Program-made: the position numbers and the translations under genes
The notes under the pieces: generated by a model
Told to the model about the DNA's origin: nothing
The model's database searches: none
The model's input: the letters and a program-made list of their open reading frames with translations, nothing else
Source: an uncultured Erythrobacter sp.
GTDB lineage: Bacteria; Pseudomonadota; Alphaproteobacteria; Sphingomonadales; Sphingomonadaceae
Direction of reading: 5' to 3'
NCBI GenBank assembly: GCA_947488755.1
Contig: CANLAD010000001.1
Coordinates: 1,502,247 to 1,566,246, forward strand
DNA length: 64,000 nucleotides
Shown: piece by piece, positions 17,980 through 26,042 of the stretch
Layout of the letters: each line of letters begins with the position of its first letter
Position numbering within the stretch: the first letter of the stretch is position 1

Positions 17980-18978
17980 CTACGCCGCTTTGGCCAATGG
18001 CGTTTCCACTTCCGCAAAATATCGCGCCATCGCTTGTAGCGAGTCATCGCTCAGCGCGATAAAGGCGCGGCGTTTGTCTTCGGGATCGGCGCCCCGGATA
18101 AAGACGCCGCTTTCTACCATTTGCTTGAGCCAGCGCAGCGCCGTTGTCGCGGGTACGCAGGCTGCGATGCAAAGCGAAGTCACCGATACACGCTGCCCCT
18201 CGCCATGAGCGGCAGTGAGGTCGAGAAGCATGTCCCACGCTGGATCGGAAAACAGCTCGCCATCGAAGAATTGCGCCCGCAACTGACGCGCTGCGATCAG
18301 TTGGCGGACCACACGCGGATCGGGCGGCGCCGCATCGGACCCACCCAGTTCCGTTGCCTTGCGCGCGCGATCCGACCCGCTCGTGACGGACCGCACATTC
18401 TCGCGACCCGCGCTGCCATCTGCGAAATCCGCAGAGCCTTCAGGACCACTCAGACCTTCAAGCTTGTGGGCGATCGCCTCAACCTGACGGGATAGATGCA
18501 ACAGATTGAGCCGATCCTCCCGCGTCATCTCCCGAACCCGCGCCGAGCCTATATCGGCGAGGATTTGCCCGACGCAAACCAGCCGATCGGCGCGGCTCGG
18601 TTGCACGAGAATTTGCGGATCGGACTGATCGAGCGCGGCGAACACATCATCGAGCGCATCCATCGACGTGCAAACGATCAACCTGGCACCCGAACGCGTG
18701 ACGCGCATGTCCAGCCGCGACAGCGCCGCCAGTGTCACCGCATCGACCATCGGACAGTCAACCATCACCACATCGCCCAGCAGGGTAATCGGACCCTCGA
18801 TCAGGTTGGCAAGTTCACCGCCATCCACCGTGCGAAATCCTGCGCCGCCAAGATCCTGCGCAATCTCGTCCCGCACGCGCCCGTGATCCCCGAAGATTGC
18901 CACACGCGCGGCAATTCCAGCCGGATCGCTCGGCACGTCGTAGGCGAAATCTGTCGTCTGATCGGTCTCCTGCAACAT
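17980..18978 (-). CDS. Winged-helix (MarR-like) regulator with receiver-like N-terminal domain
   Basis: 332 aa; the minus-strand start at 18978 has the ribosome site AGGGGAG 8 bases upstream. Residues 25-145 resemble a response-regulator-like alpha/beta domain (ARVAIFGDHGRVRDEIAQDL, then VVMVDCP with Asp74 in the position of a phospho-acceptor). Residues 230-330 form a winged helix with the end wing GVFIRGADPEDKRRAFIALS, typical of MarR proteins. A disordered linker with a short coiled segment lies between. It is divergent from the ECF sigma gene. Target genes are unknown. Confidence 0.7.
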   Translation of the reverse strand: MLQETDQTTDFAYDVPSDPAGIAARVAIFGDHGRVRDEIAQDLGGAGFRTVDGGELANLIEGPITLLGDVVMVDCPMVDAVTLAALSRLDMRVTRSGARLIVCTSMDALDDVFAALDQSDPQILVQPSRADRLVCVGQILADIGSARVREMTREDRLNLLHLSRQVEAIAHKLEGLSGPEGSADFADGSAGRENVRSVTSGSDRARKATELGGSDAAPPDPRVVRQLIAARQLRAQFFDGELFSDPAWDMLLDLTAAHGEGQRVSVTSLCIAACVPATTALRWLKQMVESGVFIRGADPEDKRRAFIALSDDSLQAMARYFAEVETPLAKAA

Positions 18979-19106
18979 CGAATCATCTCCCCTGTTCTGG
19001 AACGGGAGTAGAACAAAGAGCGATCAAGTCAAGATGAACGCCTGCCTCTGGATTTTCAGACGTTTTCAATTGAACCTTTTGCCGCTCTGCACCGACTACC
19101 CGTGTG

Positions 19107-19685
19107 ATGACCCGCAAAAGCTCAGCATCTCGCTCGCCTGCCGCGACGCAATTGTTCGACGAACTGCTCGTCGTGATGGCGCAGCAGGGCGATCGCGAAG
19201 CATTGCACCGCCTCTACGAGCGCTGGAACGCGCGGCTGATGCGCGCAGCGCGGCGATATTGCGGCACCGGCGATGTGGTGGACGATCTGGCGCAGGAATG
19301 CTGGCTGGCCATCTGCGCGCGGCTTCACAGTCTGCGCGACCCGGCACGGTTTCGCAGCTTTGCCTTCGCCATCCTGCATCGCAAAGGCGCGGATCGCCTG
19401 CGACGTTCCTATCGTGAAGGCGATGTCGCGGTCGAGCCGCCCGACCAGGCCATTCCCGCGACGCAGGACGAGGGGCTCGCCATCACGCAAGCCTTCGCCG
19501 CTTTGCCGCCCGATCAGCGCTTCGCCGCGCATCTGAATTTCGTCGAGGGCCTGACCCTCCCAGAAATCGCAGCGGTGCAGTCGATCCCCGAAGGTACCGC
19601 GAAAAGCCGACTTTTTCACGCCCGCCGCAAGTTGAAAGCGGCCCTTTCCGAACCATCCGAACGCACTGAAGGAGACCTCACATGA
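19107..19685 (+). CDS. ECF RNA polymerase sigma factor
   Basis: 192 aa from the ATG at 19107 (a GTG at 19104 is in frame). Region 2 is seen as DREALHRLYERWNARLMRAARRY with DVVDDLAQECWLAI, and region 4 as FVEGLTLPEIAAVQSIPEGTAKSRLFHARRKL, a helix-turn-helix for the -35 box. The gene overlaps the following DUF6768 gene by 4 bases (ATGA). Partners encoded next to ECF factors are often membrane anti-sigma factors, which suggests a role for the next gene. Confidence 0.88.
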   Translation: MTRKSSASRSPAATQLFDELLVVMAQQGDREALHRLYERWNARLMRAARRYCGTGDVVDDLAQECWLAICARLHSLRDPARFRSFAFAILHRKGADRLRRSYREGDVAVEPPDQAIPATQDEGLAITQAFAALPPDQRFAAHLNFVEGLTLPEIAAVQSIPEGTAKSRLFHARRKLKAALSEPSERTEGDLT

Positions 19686-20053
19686 CACACACAGACGACA
19701 CGATCCGCGGGGCACTGAGCGCCGATGACCGTGCCTTCCTCGACAACCTGGAAAGCGAGCGCGGCCTGTTCACGCAGATCGGCGACAGCCTGGGCGGCAC
19801 GCTTGGCGGCTGGGCGAAGCTGGTCTTTGCCATCGCCGTGTTGCTTGGCGCTTTCATGCTCTACGCCGCCTACCTCACTTTGACGGCGGACACGTACGAG
19901 GCGGCACTCGGTTGGGGCATGGCCCTGATCGGCACGCTGATCCTGCAAGGCTTCGTCAAGGAGTGGCTGTTTGCCCGGATGAATATGCTCACCGTGCTGC
20001 GCGAAGTGAAGCGGTTGCAGGTGCAGGTGGCGATGCTGAGCGAGCGCGATTGA
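19682..20053 (+). CDS. DUF6768-like membrane protein, possible anti-sigma partner
   Basis: 123 aa. A soluble N-terminal part (residues 1-45, LSADDRAFLDNLESERGLFTQ) precedes two membrane helices (about 48-70 and 78-93), and the C-terminus is a short amphipathic helix. I place it in the DUF6768 family from the DDTIRGALSADDRAFL opening and size. It overlaps the ECF sigma gene by 4 bases. A function in holding or sensing for that sigma factor is inference from coupling; it has no classical zinc anti-sigma motif. Confidence 0.65.
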   Translation: MTHTDDTIRGALSADDRAFLDNLESERGLFTQIGDSLGGTLGGWAKLVFAIAVLLGAFMLYAAYLTLTADTYEAALGWGMALIGTLILQGFVKEWLFARMNMLTVLREVKRLQVQVAMLSERD

Positions 20054-20074
20054 TCTCCGTAATCCTCGAACGGC

Positions 20075-21364
20075 CTAATCCTCGAACGGATGACGCATCA
20101 GGATGGTGTCGTCGCGTTCGGGACTGGTGGAGACCAGCGCGACCGGGCATTCGATCAGTTCCTGGATGCGCTGGATGTACTTGATCGCATTTGCGGGGAG
20201 GTCGGCGTAGCTGCGGGCGCCGGCGGTGGACTGGCTCCAGCCCTCCATCTCCTCGTAGATCGGCTCGACATTCGCCTGGTCTGCGGCGTGACTGGGGAGG
20301 TAATCGTAGACATTGCCGCGCAGGCGATAGCCGGTGCAGATGCGCACCGTTGCCAGCCCGTCGAGCACGTCAATCTTCGTGAGCGCGATGCCGGTCACGC
20401 CTGATACGGAGCAGGTCTGGCGCACCAGCACCGCATCGAACCAGCCCACCCGCCGTTGACGCCCGGTGACGGTGCCGAATTCGTGGCCCCGCTCCCCGAT
20501 CCCTTGCCCAACCTCATCGTCAAGCTCGGTCGGGAACGGGCCGGAGCCGACCCGCGTCGTATACGCCTTGACGATCCCGAGCACGAAGCCGGTCGCGTTC
20601 GGCCCCAGCCCGCTTCCGCTCGCCGCCGTGCCGCTGACCGTGTTCGAGCTGGTCACGAAGGGATAGGTGCCGTGATCGACATCGAGCAGCACGCCCTGCG
20701 CGCCTTCGAACAGGATCTTGGCGCCCGCTTTCCTCACCTTCTTCAGCCGTTTCCATACCGGCTGGGCGAAGCGCAGGACGAACGGGGCGACGTCGCGCAA
20801 TTCGGCCAGCAGCGCCTCGCGGTCCACCGGCTCCTGATCGAAGCCCGCGCGCAAGGCGTCGTGATGCGCGCACAGGCGGTCGAGCTGCGGTTCGAGACTG
20901 TCGAGATGCGCGAGGTCGCAAACCCGGATCGCGCGCCTGCCGACCTTGTCTTCATAGGCCGGGCCGATGCCGCGACCGGTCGTCCCGATCTTGCCCTTGC
21001 CCGCCGCCGTTTCGCGCAAGCCGTCGAGGTCGCGGTGGAGGGGCAGGATCAGCGGGCAGTTGTCGGCGATGGCGAGGTTGTCATCGGTGATCCGCACCCC
21101 CTGCCCCTCCAGCTTCTCCACCTCGTCGCGCAGCGCCCATGGGTCGAGCACCACGCCATTGCCGATCATGCTCATCGTGCCCGACACGATGCCCGATGGC
21201 AGCAGGCTGAGCTTGTAGGTGGTGCCATCGATCACCAGCGTGTGCCCGGCATTATGCCCGCCCTGGAAGCGCACGACGGCATCGGCGCGGCTGGCGAGCC
21301 AGTCGACGATTTTGCCCTTGCCCTCATCGCCCCACTGGGCGCCGATCACGGTGACGTTGGCCAT
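20075..21364 (-). CDS. purA: Adenylosuccinate synthetase
   Basis: 429 aa from the ATG at 21364, giving the usual N-terminus [24 protein letters not shown], the GTP/IMP active site. GGHNAGHT and [13 protein letters not shown] are further signatures. It makes adenylosuccinate from IMP and aspartate. In related genomes purA directly follows hisZ; here two accessory genes and a 305-base spacer intervene, so purA must have its own promoter or rely on read-through. Confidence 0.97.
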   Translation of the reverse strand: MANVTVIGAQWGDEGKGKIVDWLASRADAVVRFQGGHNAGHTLVIDGTTYKLSLLPSGIVSGTMSMIGNGVVLDPWALRDEVEKLEGQGVRITDDNLAIADNCPLILPLHRDLDGLRETAAGKGKIGTTGRGIGPAYEDKVGRRAIRVCDLAHLDSLEPQLDRLCAHHDALRAGFDQEPVDREALLAELRDVAPFVLRFAQPVWKRLKKVRKAGAKILFEGAQGVLLDVDHGTYPFVTSSNTVSGTAASGSGLGPNATGFVLGIVKAYTTRVGSGPFPTELDDEVGQGIGERGHEFGTVTGRQRRVGWFDAVLVRQTCSVSGVTGIALTKIDVLDGLATVRICTGYRLRGNVYDYLPSHAADQANVEPIYEEMEGWSQSTAGARSYADLPANAIKYIQRIQELIECPVALVSTSPERDDTILMRHPFED

Positions 21365-21669
21365 AGCTGTCCTTGTTTGCGGAGCGCAGCAAAGGCGCAA
21401 ACCGCGCGGGGCCTAGGCGGTTGCGGGGGCGAGGGCAAGCGGTGGTTGATGCTATGTGCGCGCGCTCGGTTCGTCGCACGTGAAGCACGGGTGGACCGCG
21501 TGTTACACGGTCTTAGGGCGAAAATCTTTTCGATCACCGAGGGGCGGTTTGATCGAGCGAGGCGATTAGTGGCGGAAAGAAGGTGCGCGGCGGGCATGCG
21601 CGGGCCCATGCGGGATCGGAGTGGAGTAGGAAAATGTACTCCGATGTCAGCTCCCCCCAAATCGCCGCC
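21365..21669. other. Non-coding spacer upstream of purA
   Basis: 305 bases without a convincing gene. It should hold the purA promoter. A perfect inverted repeat, ATCGGAGT (21615-21622) and ACTCCGAT (21638-21645), lies 25 bases past the stop of the Imm11-like gene and could be its terminator hairpin, although no T run follows. I see nothing else recognisable. Confidence 0.5.
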
Positions 21670-22470
21670 TTACTTGGCGAACTCGCTGTAAATTTCCTGC
21701 AACTCGCCCGGAGCTAAATCGGAGCCCGTGGGTTTGCCTGCCCTGAGAAACCTTGGTCCCTTCACACCCGCCTGATACGCTCGTGCTATCAATTCGCGGG
21801 ACCAGAACCATCTATGCAAGTCAATCTCCCAGAAATGGTGGGCGCCATTAGTCACAGCAGGGTCAAAGACCGCGCCATCGTTGATATGGATCGTCTGTAC
21901 CCAGACCGGATCGCCGCCGGGCCGCCCATAATTGGTATGCTCAATCCTGACGTGGGATCGGGTTGTGTCGACCGCTTCAAGATTGCGTTTAGGAAGACAC
22001 GCCCAGTAAGATTGGTCGACTGTAAAGCCATCCTGTGAAGCCTTGACACAATCTAAAGAGCCAGGATCGAGGTCTTCGATCACAGCTCGCAGCTGATCGG
22101 AAATTAGCCAAAAATCTCCAAACCAACTGTACAGGTCCGCCAGATTCTTTCTTTCCTTGAATTCCTTGAAGGTCATGATGTGCGGATAATTTGGGTCCGC
22201 AGGAACGGCGTCCCGTTTCCGCCAATCATTTCCACCAAAGGTTGGGTCGCCAAAACCAGGTGAATGGACGCCTTCCATCGGTGGGCCGCACTCGTCATCG
22301 TAAATTACCCAGAAGTAGTTCTTATCGATCTCATCAGGGAACTCAGGAATATGAGTATAGTCCTCGGGGAAATCGACCTTTTCGAGCAGAGCGCTCACGG
22401 TCCGGGGGCCGGGCTTAGACGATGCGCGGTCCGCCATCGTTGTAGTCGGAAACTCGTTCTTCTCTGTCAT
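21670..22470 (-). CDS. Imm11 (DUF1629)-like protein, possible stand-alone immunity protein
   Basis: 266 aa from the ATG at 22470; a GTG at 22557, 5 bases past the preceding stop, would add 29 residues. The protein is acidic and aromatic-rich. The stretch FWLISDQLRAVIEDLDPGSL is typical of the Imm11/DUF1629 family, whose members often neutralise polymorphic toxins. No toxin gene adjoins it. Base composition is clearly lower in GC than flanking genes. Function is uncertain; the family call rests on motif recognition only. Confidence 0.55.
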   Translation of the reverse strand: MTEKNEFPTTTMADRASSKPGPRTVSALLEKVDFPEDYTHIPEFPDEIDKNYFWVIYDDECGPPMEGVHSPGFGDPTFGGNDWRKRDAVPADPNYPHIMTFKEFKERKNLADLYSWFGDFWLISDQLRAVIEDLDPGSLDCVKASQDGFTVDQSYWACLPKRNLEAVDTTRSHVRIEHTNYGRPGGDPVWVQTIHINDGAVFDPAVTNGAHHFWEIDLHRWFWSRELIARAYQAGVKGPRFLRAGKPTGSDLAPGELQEIYSEFAK

Positions 22471-22562
22471 GATCGAACCGCTATCAGCCTCGTGTGTATC
22501 TGCGTTCGCAAGCGGTAATGCCCATGCGACGTCGCACAACAGTGTTCGTATGAGCACACCCT

Positions 22563-23126
22563 CTAACTTCCCTCGACTTCCTGGACGGAGCGTGCCTCAC
22601 GCTTTGCGTCCAGAACCCCCTGCAGCCGCGCCAACCGCTCCGCTGCTTCTTCCAAACCCTTCTCTTTGCCCAAATATGTGGTTTCGGCCCGCACGGAGCC
22701 GCCATCCGGGATGTAGGTTGTTTGCCTGAGCTGTGTATCTTGCGCAGCAAGAGCATAAAGCTCCTGAGCCACAGTAAGATCGCTGGGCACGCCTCGACCT
22801 TCCTCGAAACGAATGCCAAGCTCCAACTGAGCATGCTTGTTGCCAGCCTTTGCTTGATCCGCGAGCATGGGGAGCGGCACGAATTGACAGTCAATTCGAC
22901 GGTGAGGCTCCTCAGACACGGTGTAGCTGCATTTTCCGCCTTCTGATCGTCCCTCATCGAGCGCTTGCTGCAACCCGAGCCTTTCGTCGACGGTCAACGC
23001 GCGATCGGTGTTCACCCCAAAATAGGTTCCGCTCGAAGCGCAGCCGCCTGTTGGCAGAGCTAAGGCAGACAAGACTATGACTACGCTGCGGCAGTTATTC
23101 ATGCGCCCACGGAGGAGTTCAATCAC
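22563..23126 (-). CDS. Sel1-like lipoprotein, hypothetical
   Basis: 187 aa. The GTG start at 23126 overlaps the hisZ stop (GTGA) and has a strong GGGAGG site 5 bases upstream; the ATG at 23102 lacks one. A signal segment (CRSVVIVLSALALPTGGC) suggests a lipoprotein with a weak lipobox. AQLELGIRFEEGRGVPSDL and AQELYALAA form one Sel1/TPR-like helical repeat. A coiled helix ends the protein. It lies between hisZ and the Imm11-like gene with lower GC than both operon flanks. Confidence 0.65.
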   Translation of the reverse strand: MIELLRGRMNNCRSVVIVLSALALPTGGCASSGTYFGVNTDRALTVDERLGLQQALDEGRSEGGKCSYTVSEEPHRRIDCQFVPLPMLADQAKAGNKHAQLELGIRFEEGRGVPSDLTVAQELYALAAQDTQLRQTTYIPDGGSVRAETTYLGKEKGLEEAAERLARLQGVLDAKREARSVQEVEGS

Positions 23127-24232
23127 GAAACCTCCCGCACCCCATCCCTCTCCAGCACATGCGTGCAGCCGAGCGCCGCCGCATCCTCGCCCTCACCCAA
23201 TTGCGTCACCGTCCGCCAGCCTTCCTCACGCAGACGCGCCGCTGCCGCGCGATCGTGGCCCAGCGGTAGATAGCACAGCGGTTTCGCCTCCGGTTCGCGT
23301 GCCGCGTCAGCCAGTTTGTCGAGGTAGAGCGTGAAGCCGGTCGCCGCCTCGTCGCTGCCGCCAATGCGGTAAGTGCCGCCTCGTCCGGCGCTGCCGCGCA
23401 CATCGTCGGCATAGAGCGTAAAGCCGAACCAGCTCTGATATTCAAAACCGTGCCGCTCGGTCGGGTCGAGCGTGATGCGCGCCGTATCGCCGACCGCGTG
23501 GGCAATCCTCTCCAGCGCATCCAGCCGGGTCGCCAGCACGCCGCCTGCATCAAGCTCGCGCAGCTTTGCCATCGCCACATCGAACGGGCCGGTGGCATAG
23601 AGCAGCGGCAGATACGCCGCCCCGCCCGCCGCCTTCAGCCCGCCCGCATCCTTGGTATCGAGCTCGCGCCGGATCGCCTCGATCGTGTCGGGGGTCAGCG
23701 AACGATCCTGCGCGGCGATGGTGTCGATGAGGTCGGGCAGCGTGAAATCGACCGAGATGCCGGTCAGGCCCGCCGCGTGAAGGCCTTCGATTGCAAGGCT
23801 TACCACTTCGCTGGCCGCCTCGATCGTATCGTTGCCGATAAGCTCCGCGCCAAGCTGAAGCCGCTCGCGCGCTGGATCGAGCTGGCTGGCGCGGATCAGC
23901 GCGGTGTCGCCGCTATAGGCCAGACGCAGAGGCCGCGCGGCGTCCTTCATGCTGGTGGCCGCGATCCGGCCGATCTGCGGGGTCACATCGCTGCGCAATG
24001 CCAGCGTGCGCAGGCTGGCCGGATCGACGAAGCGGAACAGCTTGCGCGTCTCGATCCCCAGCATCCGGCTGGCCAGCGAGCTCTCGAATTCGAGCAGCGG
24101 CGGGCGCACCCGGTCGTATCCATGACTTTCCAGCACATCGAGGCAGGCGCGCATCGCGGCGGTAATGCGCGCGGCGGAGGCCGGCAGACTGTCTTCGAGC
24201 CCGATGGGGAGGATGTCGGTGGGTTTGGTCAT
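23123..24232 (-). CDS. hisZ: ATP phosphoribosyltransferase regulatory subunit
   Basis: 369 aa, a class II aminoacyl-tRNA-synthetase-like fold. LEFESSLASRMLGIETRKLFRFVDP and LRSDVTPQIGRIAA match the HisRS-like motifs 1 and 2, and GGTYRIGGSDEAATGFTLYLDKL matches the C-terminal catalytic-like block. The histidine-tRNA ligase anticodon domain is missing, which separates HisZ from HisS. It activates the short form of HisG, which lies elsewhere. The stop overlaps the next start by 2 bases. Confidence 0.9.
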   Translation of the reverse strand: MTKPTDILPIGLEDSLPASAARITAAMRACLDVLESHGYDRVRPPLLEFESSLASRMLGIETRKLFRFVDPASLRTLALRSDVTPQIGRIAATSMKDAARPLRLAYSGDTALIRASQLDPARERLQLGAELIGNDTIEAASEVVSLAIEGLHAAGLTGISVDFTLPDLIDTIAAQDRSLTPDTIEAIRRELDTKDAGGLKAAGGAAYLPLLYATGPFDVAMAKLRELDAGGVLATRLDALERIAHAVGDTARITLDPTERHGFEYQSWFGFTLYADDVRGSAGRGGTYRIGGSDEAATGFTLYLDKLADAAREPEAKPLCYLPLGHDRAAAARLREEGWRTVTQLGEGEDAAALGCTHVLERDGVREVS

Positions 24233-24245
24233 AGTGCAAACGTCT

Positions 24246-24343
24246 CGTTCGTGCTGAGGAGGGTTCGCAGGAACCCGTCTCGAAGCACCGCAGTCCTTCG
24301 AGCCGCCATTTCAACTGCGCTCAATGGCTCCTCAGGACGAACG
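24246..24343. repeat. Intergenic inverted repeat between serA and hisZ
   Basis: CGTTCGTGCTGAGGAG (24246-24261) faces CTCCTCAGGACGAACG (24328-24343), matching at 15 of 16 positions as an inverted pair. A smaller perfect hairpin, GGGTTC-GCAG-GAACCC, is nested inside. The sequence differs from the 9715 and 25954 elements. Such units are widespread in sphingomonads and may act as mRNA stabilisers or attenuators between operon genes. Confidence 0.7.
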
Positions 24344-24356
24344 GAGCAAGCTGCCG

Positions 24357-25943
24357 CTAAAAAGACAACGCCTTCACCAGCTTCACGCCTTCGACCTGCT
24401 CGGCCTTGGCCACCAGATCCGCGCTGGGCGCCTCGTCGAGGCTCAGCAGCAGCACCGCCTCCCCGCCCGCGTCCCGGCGGCCGAGGTTGAAGGTGCCGAT
24501 ATTGATCCCGGACTCGCCCAGCAGCGATCCGATCCGGCCGATGAAGCCCGGCTTGTCGTCGTTCACCACGTAGAGCATGTGCCCATCGAGCTCGGCCTCG
24601 ATCCCGATGCCGAAGATCTCGACCAGCCGCGGTGCATCCTTGCCGAACAAGGTACCCGCAACCGAACGACGGCCCTGCTCGGTCTCGACCGAGACGCGGA
24701 TCAGGGTGTTGAACGCGCCCTCGCGGGTCTGGCGGATTTCGCTCACCTCCAGCCCGCGTTCCTTGGCGAGATAAGGCGCATTGACCATGTTCACCGTGTC
24801 GGAATAGCGGCGCATGAAGCCCGCCAGAACCGCGCCGGTGATCGGCTTGCCGTTGAGCTCCGACGCTGCGCCTTCGCGCTCGATGCTGATCTTGGTGAGG
24901 TTGCCATGCGCGAGCTGTCCAACCAAGCTGCCGAGCTTTTCGGCGAGCGCCATATAGGGCTTCAGCTTGGGAGCTTCCTCGGCGCTGAGGCTGGGCATGT
25001 TGAGCGCGTTGCTGACACCGCCATTCACGAGATAGTCGCTCATCTGCTCGGCCACCTGCAACGCGACGTTGACCTGCGCTTCGGTGGTGGACGCGCCCAG
25101 ATGCGGAGTGCAGATGAAGTTGGGCGCCCCGAAAAGCGGGTTTTCCTTCGCCGGTTCTTCGGCAAATACGTCGAGCGCCGCGCCTGCGACCTGTCCGCTC
25201 TCCAGACAATCCTTGAGCGCCGCCTCGTCGATCAGCCCGCCGCGCGCGCAATTGACGATGCGGATGCCGGGCTTGGCGTTTTCGAGCCGTTCGCGGCTGA
25301 GGATACCGCGCGTCTCGTCAGTCAGGGGAGTGTGCAGGCTGACGAAATCGGCGCGGGCGAGCAATGTGTCGAGGTCGACCTTCTCAACTCCGATCTCGAC
25401 CGCGCGGTCTTCGGTCAGGAAGGGATCGTAGGCGATCACCTTCATTTTCAGGCCCTGCGCGCGCGCGGCAACGATCGAACCGATATTGCCCGCGCCGATC
25501 AGGCCCAGCGTCTTGCCGGTGACTTCAACGCCCATGAAATCCTTTTTTGGCCATTCGCCATCCTGCGTGCGCGCGTTCGCCGCCGGGATTTGGCGGGCCA
25601 GCGCCATGATCATCGCGATGGCGTGTTCGGCAGTGGTGATCGAATTGCCGAACGGCGTGTTCATCACCACCACACCCTTTCCGCTCGCATAGGGGATGTC
25701 GACATTATCGACCCCGATCCCGGCACGGCCGATGACCTTCAAATTGGTCGCCGCATCGAGGATTTCGGGCGTCACCTTGGTCGAGGAGCGGATGGCGAGG
25801 CCGTGATAGTCGCCGATGCGGGCCTTCAATTCGTCGGGGCTTTCGCCGGTGATGACATCGACGTCGCAGCCACGCTCTTCGAAGATGCGGGCAGCGTTTT
25901 CGTCCATCTTGTCGGCGATGAGGACTTTGGGTTTCTGGGTCAT
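24357..25943 (-). CDS. serA: D-3-phosphoglycerate dehydrogenase
   Basis: 528 aa from the ATG at 25943. It has the NAD-binding motif GLIGAGNIGSIVAARAQG, the catalytic block NCARGGLIDE and the His of CTPHLGASTTEAQ. A substrate-binding (ASB) domain and a C-terminal ACT domain (PGFIGRIGSLLGESGINIG) follow, as in the long type-1 enzymes. The ACT domain normally senses serine. It catalyses the first step of serine synthesis and lies 99 bases downstream of serC, with a palindromic element between. Confidence 0.96.
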   Translation of the reverse strand: MTQKPKVLIADKMDENAARIFEERGCDVDVITGESPDELKARIGDYHGLAIRSSTKVTPEILDAATNLKVIGRAGIGVDNVDIPYASGKGVVVMNTPFGNSITTAEHAIAMIMALARQIPAANARTQDGEWPKKDFMGVEVTGKTLGLIGAGNIGSIVAARAQGLKMKVIAYDPFLTEDRAVEIGVEKVDLDTLLARADFVSLHTPLTDETRGILSRERLENAKPGIRIVNCARGGLIDEAALKDCLESGQVAGAALDVFAEEPAKENPLFGAPNFICTPHLGASTTEAQVNVALQVAEQMSDYLVNGGVSNALNMPSLSAEEAPKLKPYMALAEKLGSLVGQLAHGNLTKISIEREGAASELNGKPITGAVLAGFMRRYSDTVNMVNAPYLAKERGLEVSEIRQTREGAFNTLIRVSVETEQGRRSVAGTLFGKDAPRLVEIFGIGIEAELDGHMLYVVNDDKPGFIGRIGSLLGESGINIGTFNLGRRDAGGEAVLLLSLDEAPSADLVAKAEQVEGVKLVKALSF

Positions 25944-25953
25944 AATGAACCTC

Positions 25954-26032
25954 GTCATCCCAGCGAACGCTGGGATCTTTGTCGGTAATGTCGGAATGTG
26001 CGGGTCGAGATCCCAGCGTTCGCTGGGATGAC
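25954..26032. repeat. Nested palindromic element between serC and serA
   Basis: Two 24-base arms (25954-25977 and 26009-26032) are perfect inverted copies. Each arm is itself a palindrome, CCCAGCG-AA-CGCTGGG in the left and CCCAGCG-TT-CGCTGGG in the right. The unit can thus form either one long hairpin or two small ones. It resembles BIME-type repeats and sits in the serC-serA spacer where it would be transcribed. Confidence 0.8.
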
Positions 26033-26042
26033 GTTCGTATCG

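Noticed and set aside
20456..21691. 411-codon plus-strand frame opposite purA
   Set aside because: purA is complete with all active-site motifs on the other strand; this is a codon-bias shadow.
24324..25988. 554-codon plus-strand frame opposite serA
   Set aside because: serA is unambiguous and full length; the opposite product has no recognisable domain.
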